Source: Flaviaesturariibacter aridisoli (GTDB lineage Bacteria; Bacteroidota; Bacteroidia; Chitinophagales; Chitinophagaceae). Taken from it: a DNA stretch of 64,000 nt. Of the stretch, positions 45,104 to 53,128 are shown one piece after another. The stretch spans positions 1 to 64,000 of the forward strand of contig NZ_SKFH01000007.1 in assembly GCF_004343705.1 (NCBI RefSeq), given 5' to 3'. Under the pieces are notes generated by a model, which did no database searches, was not told the DNA's origin, and worked only from the letters and a program-made list of their open reading frames with translations. The position numbers were made by a program, and so were the translations under genes. Each line of letters starts with the position of its first letter. Position 1 is the first letter of the stretch.

Positions 45104-45809
45104 GGGGGGCACACTCGGTTCTTCATTAAGACCCCCAAAATGCCCCCCTAACCCCCCATAACAGGAGTGTTATTATGGGATGAGGAGCATTTAGACGGTA
45201 AACCCGCTTTTACTATAAAAGAGGGTTACCCCAAGCCGGAAAATCCAGTGATCCAGACGCGTGGTTGACTTTTGTTTCCGCACTGTTTACCATTGAATAA
45301 ACCAGCGCAGGGGATTCTTTTGAAGGACCTGTAGTGACTGTTTCAGTCCATACCCCGGGGTGAGCCATACGACACCCCTCTCAGGACAGCCATCACATGT
45401 GATTGTTTCCCTTTCAGCTCTTCCCGGTGGTGATCGGGCCTTAGTTCCAGTCTGCTTCCACCGCTTTTGGAGCACGAAGCTCCTCTCATATATAAAATAC
45501 CGATTATTTCCCAAAGATCCGTCCGTTCTGGTATGCCGGCATCCACAAACTGTACACATAATGTGGAAGGCTCTCACAACTAGTAATACAAGGACTTTCA
45601 CGTCACCGGTAGTCAGGGGTGGTTGACTCTTCCATCGGCCCTTTTCATGGCCGTTCGTTTGGTGGACGGGTGGCAGAGAATGGAGTGTCCGCTCAGGTAA
45701 GCATACTTCAGGTATTCGTCAAGGAGTGAAACCATCGTCTCCAGCTTTTGGATTAAATAGCTATAACCCGCACCTTTAGAAGGAGGTCACAAAAAAACAA
45801 CCATGCTCT
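45104..45809. other. long gap downstream of hsdR, no confident gene
   Basis: A hairpin aacccgctttta/taaaagagggtt (one mismatch) near 45200-45227 may end hsdR transcription. A minus-strand frame at 45287-45601 encodes a cysteine-containing peptide (CTVCGC, CDGC) without a known family or promoter; it is not called. A GTTTCAGT word occurs near 45339. No origin of transfer is evident. Confidence 0.5.
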
Positions 45810-46349
45810 ATGTACCTTGACAAGATCAAACAGGTTCCGGCGCCTACGCTCCAAAGCATCGGTCAGTTCGTGGCTAATTTTTGTCAGGCACACAGCTGGT
45901 ACAAACACTTCGGCCGGAACGAGCCCAGCCCGGTAATATTCTTTCTCGATCCAAACGCCAGCCGGCCGGTAGTCATTGGGCCTATTCCACATAAAGGGGG
46001 AGCACCGGCATTGTCCTTTGGCCCCCCTGTAGCGGGAAGGAAAGCATCCCTTTGGCGGTATTACTCCGATCGGTACACCAAAAACCACCTCACCAACGAA
46101 AATGGGGAACTCCAAAACCCGAATGATTACTTGGGGCTCAACGTGCTAGCGGAGGATGGCAGCCTCTTTCCGGTACCGGGAGACGTAGCAGCACTGGGAA
46201 CGATCGGTTTGACAGCATACATTCATGAGAGCTTTAGCCGCGGGCGGGAGAAAGAACAGGTCTGCCATCAACAAGAAAAGGAAAGGCTCAGAAATCATCT
46301 GATCGACGTCTGGAATCATCTGCGGCCTGATGCTCCAATGGAGTTCTAA
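45810..46349 (+). CDS. hypothetical protein
   Basis: The 179-residue protein has no recognised domain. It is polar with a HFGRNEPSPVIFFLDP segment and a helical, charged C-terminus. The ATG at 45810 is used because an ATG seven bases upstream meets an early stop. Function unknown. Confidence 0.65.
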   Translation: MYLDKIKQVPAPTLQSIGQFVANFCQAHSWYKHFGRNEPSPVIFFLDPNASRPVVIGPIPHKGGAPALSFGPPVAGRKASLWRYYSDRYTKNHLTNENGELQNPNDYLGLNVLAEDGSLFPVPGDVAALGTIGLTAYIHESFSRGREKEQVCHQQEKERLRNHLIDVWNHLRPDAPMEF

Positions 46350-46539
46350 ACCCAAACCGAGTACCATAATTTTTCTACCCCCGCCGTCACCACGGGCTAG
46401 CTAACCCCCCGGGCCACCAGAGCTAGAACTAGCCCCCGGGTCCGAAATGTCTCGTGTTCGTGTGAAACTCCCTCTACCAATCATCAGACTCCCCTCCTTA
46501 CGATTAGTCGGGGTTCCCCCGGTCATTAAAATTTATAAG

Positions 46540-46884
46540 ATGGAAAACAAAGCAATCCAAGGGATGATGGCTGTTGATCAGTTTCTCGAGTTTTTGGGTA
46601 TCAATGAACTCCAGTTCTTGAAAGGAAAGGGCCGTGAGTACGTAGGCACGCCTGTCGGCACCGTATTCGTGGCCCGGGAGTTCGATAAGTCCAAACCGGC
46701 TTACATAGCCGTGGCGGGGCCGAACCTTATCAGTGAACGTGGGGAAAGCTTGGCTGGAACACTCTGGCTGGTGAATAGCTCCGTGCAGCTCGGCTCCGTG
46801 AAGCTGGTACGCAACAACAGCAAACCCTATCCGCGTCCGGCAATGAACCTGGACCGCGCACAACTGAACGACGTGGGGGCCTAA
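46540..46884 (+). CDS. small hypothetical protein
   Basis: The 114-residue protein starts MENKAIQGMM and is predicted to be beta-rich, with no known family. The upstream in-frame ATG at 46447 is rejected because its extra residues are Pro/Leu/Arg-rich translated gap sequence. A terminator follows at 46908. Confidence 0.6.
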   Translation: MENKAIQGMMAVDQFLEFLGINELQFLKGKGREYVGTPVGTVFVAREFDKSKPAYIAVAGPNLISERGESLAGTLWLVNSSVQLGSVKLVRNNSKPYPRPAMNLDRAQLNDVGA

Positions 46885-46907
46885 ACCTCCCACGTTTACC
46901 ACATGAA

Positions 46908-46938
46908 AGGCTGACAGCATACCGCTGTTAGCCTTTTT
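46908..46938 (+). terminator. terminator before the AAA ATPase gene
   Basis: An 11-bp stem with one G-U pair (aggctgacagc/gctgttagcct) is followed by ttttc and ttttt. Confidence 0.85.
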
Positions 46939-46963
46939 CTTTTTAAACCTTAAACGTTTACAG

Positions 46964-47839
46964 ATGAAACTACAGACTGCTCAACGAAAAAGAGCCCGCA
47001 TCAAAATGGGGTTACAGGGACCGTCCGGGTCTGGAAAGACTTTCTCCGCTTTGTTATTAGCTTATGGGCTCTGCAACGACTGGTCAAAGGTGGCAGTGGT
47101 CGACACAGAAAACCATAGCTCCGAGCTTTATGCCCACCTCGGACCCTTCCAGGTGCTTCCGATGCGGGCTCCCTTCACGCCGGAACGCTACATGCAGGCT
47201 ATGGAAGCCTGTGAAGCGGGCGGTATCGAGGTCATTATCATTGACTCTGCCACGCACGAGTGGGAAGAGCTGCTCGATCACCACAGCAAGCTGCCCGGAA
47301 ACAGCTTTACTAACTGGGGTAAGATCACGCCCCGCCACAATGCTTTCGTACAACGTGTGCTGCAGTCACCGACTCATGTGATCTGCACCATCCGAACCAA
47401 GCAGGACTACGTGCTGAACGAGAAGAACGGGAAGATGACACCTGAGAAGGTCGGCCTGAAAGGAGTCCAGCGGGATGGTATTGAGTACGAGCTCACACTT
47501 GTCTTTGATCTGGACATCAAGAACCTGGCAGTGGCATCAAAGGACCGTACCGGGCTTTTCTTCGGCAAGCCGGAACAGCGGCTGTCGGTTGAAACAGGGC
47601 TGGCAATCCTGGAGTGGTGTAATACAGGTGCCGACATCACCGCTCACGATGTGTCGGGGCGGATCGGTGATTGCCGCAGCATTCAAGAGCTGCTGGAGCT
47701 TTATCAGGAGTACCCGCAGTTCCAGGGGGTGCTGAAGCCAGAGTTTGAGCAGCATAAGCGGCGGATCATGATCAACCAGGAAGCTCAGAAAGAATTAGCT
47801 AACCAAAACCTCAGTACTAATGGAACCGATCATTCATAA
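46964..47839 (+). CDS. AAA-family ATPase (phage/plasmid type)
   Basis: The 291-residue RecA-like ATPase has Walker A GPSGSGKT at 19-26 and a Walker B VIIIDSATHEWEE. Similar proteins in phages and mobile elements are single-strand annealing or DNA-handling accessory ATPases. It overlaps the DUF3871 gene by 20 bp, so the two act together. Confidence 0.82.
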   Translation: MKLQTAQRKRARIKMGLQGPSGSGKTFSALLLAYGLCNDWSKVAVVDTENHSSELYAHLGPFQVLPMRAPFTPERYMQAMEACEAGGIEVIIIDSATHEWEELLDHHSKLPGNSFTNWGKITPRHNAFVQRVLQSPTHVICTIRTKQDYVLNEKNGKMTPEKVGLKGVQRDGIEYELTLVFDLDIKNLAVASKDRTGLFFGKPEQRLSVETGLAILEWCNTGADITAHDVSGRIGDCRSIQELLELYQEYPQFQGVLKPEFEQHKRRIMINQEAQKELANQNLSTNGTDHS

Positions 47840-48815
47840 TACTTCCCTTTATCCTGTCCCCGAAACGGACCAGCAGCAGGAGTCAACGCTCTCTGTAGCC
47901 TCCAACCCCTTTATCGAGGCAAACACGCTCTCCGTGGACTTGGAGGAAATCCGTGATGAACACATAATCCCCGTTTACGCCAAGGACAACGAGCCGCTGA
48001 TCTCTCATTTTGACTTCCTTGAGACCGTGCATCGGCAGGTGTTGGAGGTCTACCGCGGTGAGACGATCCTGCATCCTTCAGTCCGCGTGTCGCACCCAAT
48101 CAAAGGGCGTATTCCGGATGCCCGGAACAAGCCGGCCAGCCAGCTAGAGGAATGGGAAAAGACGCTGTATTACGAACGTATGGCCTTTGTGATCGAGATC
48201 CCTTCTATAAGGGAGGACGTGGGCGGAAACGCACTATCCCTCACCATCGGTGGCGTGAAGGCCTACAATATGGACCGGCTGCACTTAAAAAAAGGAGCTG
48301 ACGAGCATTTCAAAGTCTTCGTCGGCTTTCAAAACCGGGTGTGTACGAATCTGTGTGTCTGGACAGACGGCTACCTGCAGGATCTAAGGGTGAGCAATCT
48401 TCAGCAGCTTGCGGCTGCCGTAGGTACGCTTTTGCAGACCTACGATCAAAAGCGGCATCTGGCGGAGCTGGCTACGTTTCCGGGTCTCCACCTCGAAGAG
48501 CGGCAGTTTGCCCAACTACTTGGGCGGGCACGCCTGTATCCCTATTTACAGGGGGAGCTCCGTCGAACGCTTACACCGCTGCTCCTCACCGACACTCAGA
48601 TGGGTACCGTTGCCCGGGACTATTACAAAGATCCCAACTTCTGTGGGTCGGGGAACGGGCAGATCAACCTCTGGCGGGCATACAACCTGCTTACCGGGGT
48701 TAATAAGAGCAGCTACGTGGACAGCTTTCTGGATCGGGCGTTAAATGCCTTTCAGTTCATCCAACAGGTCCGCCTGACGCTCGAGGGTAAAGCCAACAGC
48801 TGGTTCCTGCAGTGA
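47820..48815 (+). CDS. DUF3871 protein
   Basis: The 331-residue protein belongs to DUF3871, a Bacteroidota mobile-element family of unknown role. Recognised segments are HPSVRVSHPIKGRIPDARNK and NLTxGVNKSSYVDSF-like LLTGVNKSSYVDSF. It overlaps the AAA gene by 20 bp and is followed by a terminator. Confidence 0.85.
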   Translation: MEPIIHNTSLYPVPETDQQQESTLSVASNPFIEANTLSVDLEEIRDEHIIPVYAKDNEPLISHFDFLETVHRQVLEVYRGETILHPSVRVSHPIKGRIPDARNKPASQLEEWEKTLYYERMAFVIEIPSIREDVGGNALSLTIGGVKAYNMDRLHLKKGADEHFKVFVGFQNRVCTNLCVWTDGYLQDLRVSNLQQLAAAVGTLLQTYDQKRHLAELATFPGLHLEERQFAQLLGRARLYPYLQGELRRTLTPLLLTDTQMGTVARDYYKDPNFCGSGNGQINLWRAYNLLTGVNKSSYVDSFLDRALNAFQFIQQVRLTLEGKANSWFLQ

Positions 48816-48834
48816 GCCTATTATTTTTTCACCA

Positions 48835-48869
48835 GCCCACCCACGATATCTGTTCGGGGTGGGCTTTTT
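48835..48869 (+). terminator. terminator after DUF3871
   Basis: The stem agcccacc/ggtgggct with a long loop is followed by five T. Confidence 0.8.
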
Positions 48870-48878
48870 ATTTCGACC

Positions 48879-49331
48879 ATGAAGAAGACGACACAGCGTG
48901 TTTCAGAGATACGGGTAAGCTACCGGCCCAGGGCGGGCCATAAGCCGTTGATCCAGACTTCCCAAGATGCTTTCAATGAACTGCATCCGTTCTTTCCTTC
49001 CCAGACCATTGCCCTACAAGAGCGGGTGGTAGCCCTATATCTCAACCGGGCCAATCGGGTACTGGGGGCATACGAGGTTTCCAAGGGCGGGATATCGGGT
49101 ACCGTTGTTGACGCCCGGCTGATCCTGTCCGTCGGGCTCAAGGTAGCCTGCAGTGGAATTATTCTCGGCCACAATCACCCATCGGGCAATCCGACACCGT
49201 CACAACAAGATCTGGAACTAACCGCTAGGCTCAGAGAGGCCTGTAAACTCGTCGATATGCGGCTACTGGATCATCTGATCCTGATCCCAGACGGACGCTT
49301 TCAGAGCCTGGCCGATGAAGGATACCTCTAA
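48879..49331 (+). CDS. RadC-like JAB-domain protein
   Basis: The 150-residue protein has the JAMM motif HNHPSGNPTPSQQD (His98, His100, Asp111), the zinc-binding signature of RadC-like proteins. Despite the name, a DNA repair role is not established; such genes are common on mobile elements. Confidence 0.9.
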   Translation: MKKTTQRVSEIRVSYRPRAGHKPLIQTSQDAFNELHPFFPSQTIALQERVVALYLNRANRVLGAYEVSKGGISGTVVDARLILSVGLKVACSGIILGHNHPSGNPTPSQQDLELTARLREACKLVDMRLLDHLILIPDGRFQSLADEGYL

Positions 49332-49388
49332 CCGGGGGAGTCGAGCGGTTCTTTGCCCCTTTCTGTCCGTCATCAGTAAAGGGGTTAT

Positions 49389-49396
49389 TATCTTTG
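49389..49396 (+). promoter_or_regulatory. -7 promoter element (TATCTTTG) before the structured RNA region
   Basis: An exact TAnnTTTG match lies about 70 bp before the first helix of the structured region, consistent with a transcript that begins near 49402. Confidence 0.6.
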
Positions 49397-49401
49397 TTTC
49401 A

Positions 49402-49637
49402 AACACAATGCTATCGGCATAAGAGCTTAATAACATATCATCTCGTTACGACCAATCGTAGCTTTTGTAACCGGGAAAGTCGAGAGTCCAAGTTAGATAC
49501 AAAAAGCAGCGGTGCGGTCCACGTCAAGCGTGGGCTACACTCTGCATGTATCTAAACGGCCTCGACTCCGTCCGGTTACTGTAGATGTTGTTAGCCCACG
49601 TGTCGTTTCAGTACACCTAATTACTAAACCCTGCATT
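49402..49637 (+). ncRNA. candidate structured RNA leader
   Basis: No gene fits this gap, but the sequence folds well. Helices are gtaaccgg (49467-49474) with ccggttac (49572-49579), agtcgag (49478-49484) with ctcgact (49561-49567), and ttagatac (49493-49500) with gtatctaa (49548-49555), nested in order. Inside is hairpin ccacg/cgtgg (49519-49533). Its right strand can instead pair over 9 bp with tagcccacg at 49592-49600, outside the closing stem, giving a pseudoknot or alternative fold. It leads into the lipoprotein gene. Confidence 0.45.
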
Positions 49638-50192
49638 ATGACAAAAAGTAACGTTCAATGGCTAGCTATCACCGCCTTCTGTGTATCGGCATTAACTGGA
49701 TGTAAGAAGAAAAGTTCAGAGGAAGACACTAGCCGTACCACAAGCGGGCCGATATATTATTTCTCCTACACCGTCGGAGGTCAGACAAGAGACCATTCCG
49801 ATACAGGATACGCAAATCTCGCAACCAACCACCTCTATCTCGGGCAAGCGACCAGTAGCCCGAATGTTCATGTTCTGATCTCTGGAGACTGCAATGTTAA
49901 CGGACTACCCCCTTGTATTGACGCGTTTATTGGGTTGAACTCCATGAACGTAGGTACCACACAGATCGGTGGGGCTACGAACCAGAGCTTAAATATTGTT
50001 GAAAATCCCTCATCTCTGAATTCAACAACCTGTTTCATCGACAATCCGGACGGGACAGGAACTGTTACATTAACGGAGGTCGGGCAGATTGGAGGAATGA
50101 TAGAAGGTACGTTCTCGGGTACGGCTTACCGGAACTCCACACAGAACCCTGTTTCCATAACCGGAAAGTTTAGAGTGAGGAGGACACAATAA
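49638..50192 (+). CDS. hypothetical lipoprotein
   Basis: The 184-residue protein has a lipobox signal (VSALTGC) and a Ser/Thr/Asn-rich beta body resembling small secreted Bacteroidota proteins. No family is recognised. The ATG at 49638 is chosen for the signal; an upstream in-frame start would be inside the structured RNA region. Confidence 0.7.
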   Translation: MTKSNVQWLAITAFCVSALTGCKKKSSEEDTSRTTSGPIYYFSYTVGGQTRDHSDTGYANLATNHLYLGQATSSPNVHVLISGDCNVNGLPPCIDAFIGLNSMNVGTTQIGGATNQSLNIVENPSSLNSTTCFIDNPDGTGTVTLTEVGQIGGMIEGTFSGTAYRNSTQNPVSITGKFRVRRTQ

Positions 50193-50207
50193 CTCAAAAC
50201 AATTTCT

Positions 50208-50618
50208 ATGATTTTTACGATAATTATACTGGTTCTTGCGTTGCTGGTAGTTCTCTTCCTCTATGGGAGCAAATTAAACGGCGCGGCAGTACCCAAGCTG
50301 AGTGAAAAGTACCCTGATCTCACCACCCGGCTACTAGGCGGAAACGCTAAGGCTCGGATCTTTCATGATCGAGACAACAAGCTGATCCTTGGAATTAAGT
50401 CACTGGAGGCTGGAAGTACGCTGTTTGAGATCAAGGAGCTTTCTGATGGTAATGTCCGCATCTGGTATACCGTTTCAGAAAGTCCGATGATCCCTAATTT
50501 CCAAGAACGCTTCGAGTTCACGCAGGCTACGTGTCTGAATGATCCCGATGAGGTGGCTGAGAAGATTGACTTCTTTATCGGCCGCCGGATCCAGAAGCAT
50601 CTGGGTAACATGCTCTAA
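50208..50618 (+). CDS. small membrane-anchored hypothetical protein
   Basis: The 136-residue protein has one N-terminal membrane helix (MIFTIIILVLALLVVLFLYG) and a soluble mixed alpha/beta tail. It is 15 bp after the lipoprotein gene, so they are probably cotranscribed. No family is recognised. Confidence 0.7.
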   Translation: MIFTIIILVLALLVVLFLYGSKLNGAAVPKLSEKYPDLTTRLLGGNAKARIFHDRDNKLILGIKSLEAGSTLFEIKELSDGNVRIWYTVSESPMIPNFQERFEFTQATCLNDPDEVAEKIDFFIGRRIQKHLGNML

Positions 50619-50648
50619 CCTCTGATAAAGGGGTTGCCCACTTCTTTA

Positions 50649-50656
50649 TAACTTTG
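50649..50656 (+). promoter_or_regulatory. candidate promoter (TAACTTTG) for the right tRNA copy
   Basis: An exact TAnnTTTG match inside the element, 73 bp upstream of the right tRNA. It could keep this copy transcribed. Confidence 0.45.
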
Positions 50657-50671
50657 TCATTCTCACCGGTT

Positions 50672-50715
50672 TGTTTCAGTAATGTTTCAGTAAGGACCGG
50701 GAAAGTGTTTCAGTA
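50672..50715 (+). promoter_or_regulatory. candidate integrase arm-type sites, right
   Basis: TGTTTCAGTA occurs at 50672-50681, 50683-50692 and 50706-50715. The first two are one helical turn apart, mirroring the pair at the left end. Confidence 0.65.
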
Positions 50716-50726
50716 GACCTCTGCTG

Positions 50727-50808
50727 ATGGCTGCGTAGCTCAATTGAATAGAGCATCTGACTACGGATCAGAAGGTTTCAGGTTTGAATCCTGACGCGGT
50801 CACGAAGA
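50727..50808 (+). repeat. right attachment repeat (82 bp)
   Basis: It is identical to 33479-33560 and contains the second tRNA-Arg copy. Confidence 0.95.
50729..50802 (+). tRNA. tRNA-Arg (anticodon ACG), right copy
   Basis: All 74 bases match the left copy, so the cloverleaf is intact. It is followed by the presumed original chromosomal terminator. Confidence 0.95.
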
Positions 50809-50834
50809 ACCTCACAGAAATGTGAGGTTTTTTT
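50808..50834 (+). terminator. terminator downstream of the right tRNA copy
   Basis: A 9-bp stem (aacctcaca/tgtgaggtt) with a gaaa loop is followed by a run of T. Its stem differs from that of the left terminator. Confidence 0.85.
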
Positions 50835-50940
50835 ATTTTCCATCCGAAAGGCAGTGCACGCACGTTCTTTCCATCGCATCAATCTGTGAAGCACGGTTCC
50901 TCTATCTCCTGTGGAGGTACCGCACCGGCAGGTCCCTGTT

Positions 50941-50981
50941 ACCAATCCACCAATAAACCAATCCACCAATCCACCAATAAA
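50941..50981. repeat. tandem accaatccaccaataa words
   Basis: Short words accaatcc and accaataa alternate four times over about 40 bp between the right tRNA and the small secreted-protein gene. Confidence 0.6.
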
Positions 50982-50984
50982 CAA

Positions 50985-51005
50985 GGCCCCGCTCATCGCG
51001 GGGCC
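50985..51005 (-). terminator. terminator of the small secreted-protein gene
   Basis: The stem ggccccgc/gcggggcc with a 5-nt loop lies about 25 bp past the leftward stop. The T run on the minus strand is weak. Confidence 0.65.
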
Positions 51006-51030
51006 TCGCTCCAATCTTATGTGCTGTTGA

Positions 51031-51324
51031 TTATTGCACCTGCGTGCCGTTCGCATGGAAGGCAGCAGAGCCGTTGGTGTACGAATCTTCCACCGACATG
51101 TCCACGATCACGAAGGTGGCCGTGTAGGTGTTGCCACTGTGCGTCCACACTACGTTGGTGAGCACCTGGTTGTTGGCGGCGTACTGGGCCTGCAGGGCGG
51201 CAAAGGCGTTCTGCACTTGCTTGGGCAGGGCGGCCGCTACCTTAACAGTGCTGTTGGCGAAAAGCTCAGTGGTGCCGGCTACGCCGGTTGTGAGCAGCAG
51301 GGCGGCAAAAAGAATCTTTTTCAT
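51031..51324 (-). CDS. small secreted protein
   Basis: The 97-residue protein has a signal peptide (MKKILFAALLLTTGVAGTTELFA) and a short mature domain (NAFAALQAQYAANNQVLTNVVWTHSGNTYTATFVI) that resembles PepSY-like periplasmic domains, but that assignment is weak. The ATG at 51324 is used; the upstream in-frame extension is not signal-like. Confidence 0.75.
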   Translation of the reverse strand: MKKILFAALLLTTGVAGTTELFANSTVKVAAALPKQVQNAFAALQAQYAANNQVLTNVVWTHSGNTYTATFVIVDMSVEDSYTNGSAAFHANGTQVQ

Positions 51325-51575
51325 AAGGGACGGTTTTGGGATGGATAAAATGGATAACACAACCAAAGTAGTCGTCCCATTCCAAAAAAACAATCGGAAA
51401 AACACGAGATTTGAAAATAATCGACCGTAAATCTACGGTCCTAATGGGAACCCCATAGTCCCCGTAAGGATGAGTCTCAGTACTACTTACCCAATTCCGT
51501 GTCGCTGCAGCGCCGCCGGCATAACAGGCGTAGCGGGCGGCGGAAATTACCCGGAAAGACAAAACGACTGTTCGG

Positions 51576-53039
51576 TCAGGGCTGCACGTTACCCGGCTCC
51601 TTGCCCGGCGACTGGTAGATCTTCGGCACGCGTCGCGCCGGCCGTGGGTTGATCCTCCGGGCTTTTTTGCCCCGCACCAGGTTGTATTCGTCGCCGGTAT
51701 CGTCGGCATTGAGCTCGAAGCGGAAACGGCTGCGACCCGGTCCAAATGTAAACCGGTCCTTCCCGTGAAAGGCCCAGAGCCGCAGCAGGCGGGTATCGTC
51801 TCGGACAAATTGCCTGCTGTACAGTTGCCGGTCGCGGCGGCCGTCTTTCAGCGCGAACACCTGCACCTGCACGCTGTCGCCGCTACCCGAGATGAAAAAT
51901 TCTTCGTCTTTGTCAGAACCGAACACATCTACATAGCCCGATAAGAAGCGGTAGTATTTCAATCCCCTCGTCACCAGGTCGTCGCGGCGGCCTTTCAGTT
52001 GGCGCAGAAGGCGGCTGCCGTTTTTCGCATAGATCTCCGGTGGCATGGCCCGTACCGACTCCTCCAGCACGCTGTCGGTGAGTGCGGACTGCATGTGTTG
52101 CAACTCGCTGGTCCACTGGGCCCGATTGAGGCTGTTGAGAAAGAAGCGGTCGAAGGGCCAGCTCTTAAAGGTGATGCCCCGCCAGTTGCCGAGGTCGTCC
52201 TCGTACGACACGAGGTATTTCAGGGCGACGGCCTGGAAGAGGCGCGGCAGCAGCCCGTTGCTGAAAAAGAAGGCCTGGTCGCGGTCGCGGGGCAGGGCCT
52301 GCACCAGGCCGTTGGACCGCTCGGCCCAGCGCCACTGGCCGGTGTGCCGGTCCCAGTCGCCGATAAAGAGGTCCAACAGCCGCGCCCGCAGGATCTGCTC
52401 CCCGTCGGGCCGGGCAGCGCCGCGGTCGATAAGCCGGTCGAGCACCTTTTCGGAGTTGAGTGTTTTCACTTCGCCCGGCTCCCGCTCTTCGAGCAGGCAC
52501 ACGTTACCCGCGAACCGCTTCTGGAATTCTCCGAAGTCCGGGTCGTCGGGAACATAGTAAATAGCGGGGTGCGGTGTCTTTACACCGACGGCGTCTGACA
52601 GCGGCGCCACCACCAGGGGGGCATAGGGATGCGAGCCGGAGACCTGCTGCTGCACGAGGCTCAGCACAAAGGTCTTGGCCAGCAGCGGCGGCAGCGCTTT
52701 CGTTACTTCCTTTTCCACCGTCCGCAGCACCCATGGGTGCCCCTGCGGGTCGGTGAGCTGCAGCGACAGGGTCTGGTTACCGCCGCCGAGTTCCTTGATC
52801 CTGAAACCTTGCCCCTTGAGGTGAAATACCGGGAGCCGCACGGGGGTCTCCCACAGCTCGCGGTAGTTGTTGCCCAGTAACGCCCGGTTGATCAGCCCGG
52901 GGCGCTCGTATTGCAAGCTCGCCGGCACCCACACCGAATCGTTCTGTGCGGCCAGCTGCCCGGCCGGCAAGCCGGAAAGAATGGTTACCAGGAAAGAAAG
53001 CCGAACTAAAAACCGAATACCCACCACGTGCACATCCAT
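51576..53039 (-). CDS. secreted protein with GDWDRH motif (possible truncated hydrolase partner)
   Basis: The 487-residue protein has a signal-like N-terminus and a GDWDRHTGQWRW motif near the middle, followed by DRDQAFF. This resembles the kinase-fold region often found between a phosphoesterase and a C-terminal barrel in large Bacteroidota outer-membrane proteins. Here it stands alone, ending SPGKEPGNVQP, and may be a shortened family member. ATG at 53039 or 53081 could be the start. Confidence 0.6.
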   Translation of the reverse strand: MDVHVVGIRFLVRLSFLVTILSGLPAGQLAAQNDSVWVPASLQYERPGLINRALLGNNYRELWETPVRLPVFHLKGQGFRIKELGGGNQTLSLQLTDPQGHPWVLRTVEKEVTKALPPLLAKTFVLSLVQQQVSGSHPYAPLVVAPLSDAVGVKTPHPAIYYVPDDPDFGEFQKRFAGNVCLLEEREPGEVKTLNSEKVLDRLIDRGAARPDGEQILRARLLDLFIGDWDRHTGQWRWAERSNGLVQALPRDRDQAFFFSNGLLPRLFQAVALKYLVSYEDDLGNWRGITFKSWPFDRFFLNSLNRAQWTSELQHMQSALTDSVLEESVRAMPPEIYAKNGSRLLRQLKGRRDDLVTRGLKYYRFLSGYVDVFGSDKDEEFFISGSGDSVQVQVFALKDGRRDRQLYSRQFVRDDTRLLRLWAFHGKDRFTFGPGRSRFRFELNADDTGDEYNLVRGKKARRINPRPARRVPKIYQSPGKEPGNVQP

Positions 53040-53128
53040 TTGTGGATAGGACTTTGCAAATCCCGTACTAGCCCCATCCATGAGCCGGCGAAGGAAAATA
53101 ACGTACTATTGCCGGGCACTGCCCCTGT

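Larger units (their letters stand above)
33479..50808. mobile_element. tRNA-Arg-integrated element with defence cargo
   Basis: The element lies between 82-bp direct repeats that contain a full tRNA-Arg. A tyrosine recombinase is 145 bp inside the left repeat, and TGTTTCAGTA sites occur at both ends. Cargo is a type I restriction cluster with a Shedu nuclease plus several hypothetical genes, an AAA ATPase, DUF3871 and RadC-like proteins. No relaxase, conjugation apparatus, phage structural gene or replication initiator was recognised, so transfer would need help from another element. Base use appears more AT-rich than the flanks, most clearly in hsdS. Confidence 0.92.

Noticed and set aside
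45287-45601. Cysteine-containing minus-strand ORF after hsdR
   Set aside because: No promoter, no recognised family, and isolated orientation; two CxxC-like pairs are not enough to call it.
49592-49600. Integron attC site
   Set aside because: The core GTTAGCC does not fit GTTRRRY and no integron integrase is present.
49402-49637. Retron or group II intron
   Set aside because: No reverse transcriptase gene and no intron domain V sequence were found near the structured region.
33479-50808. Prophage
   Set aside because: No capsid, terminase, portal, tail or lysis gene was seen in the element.
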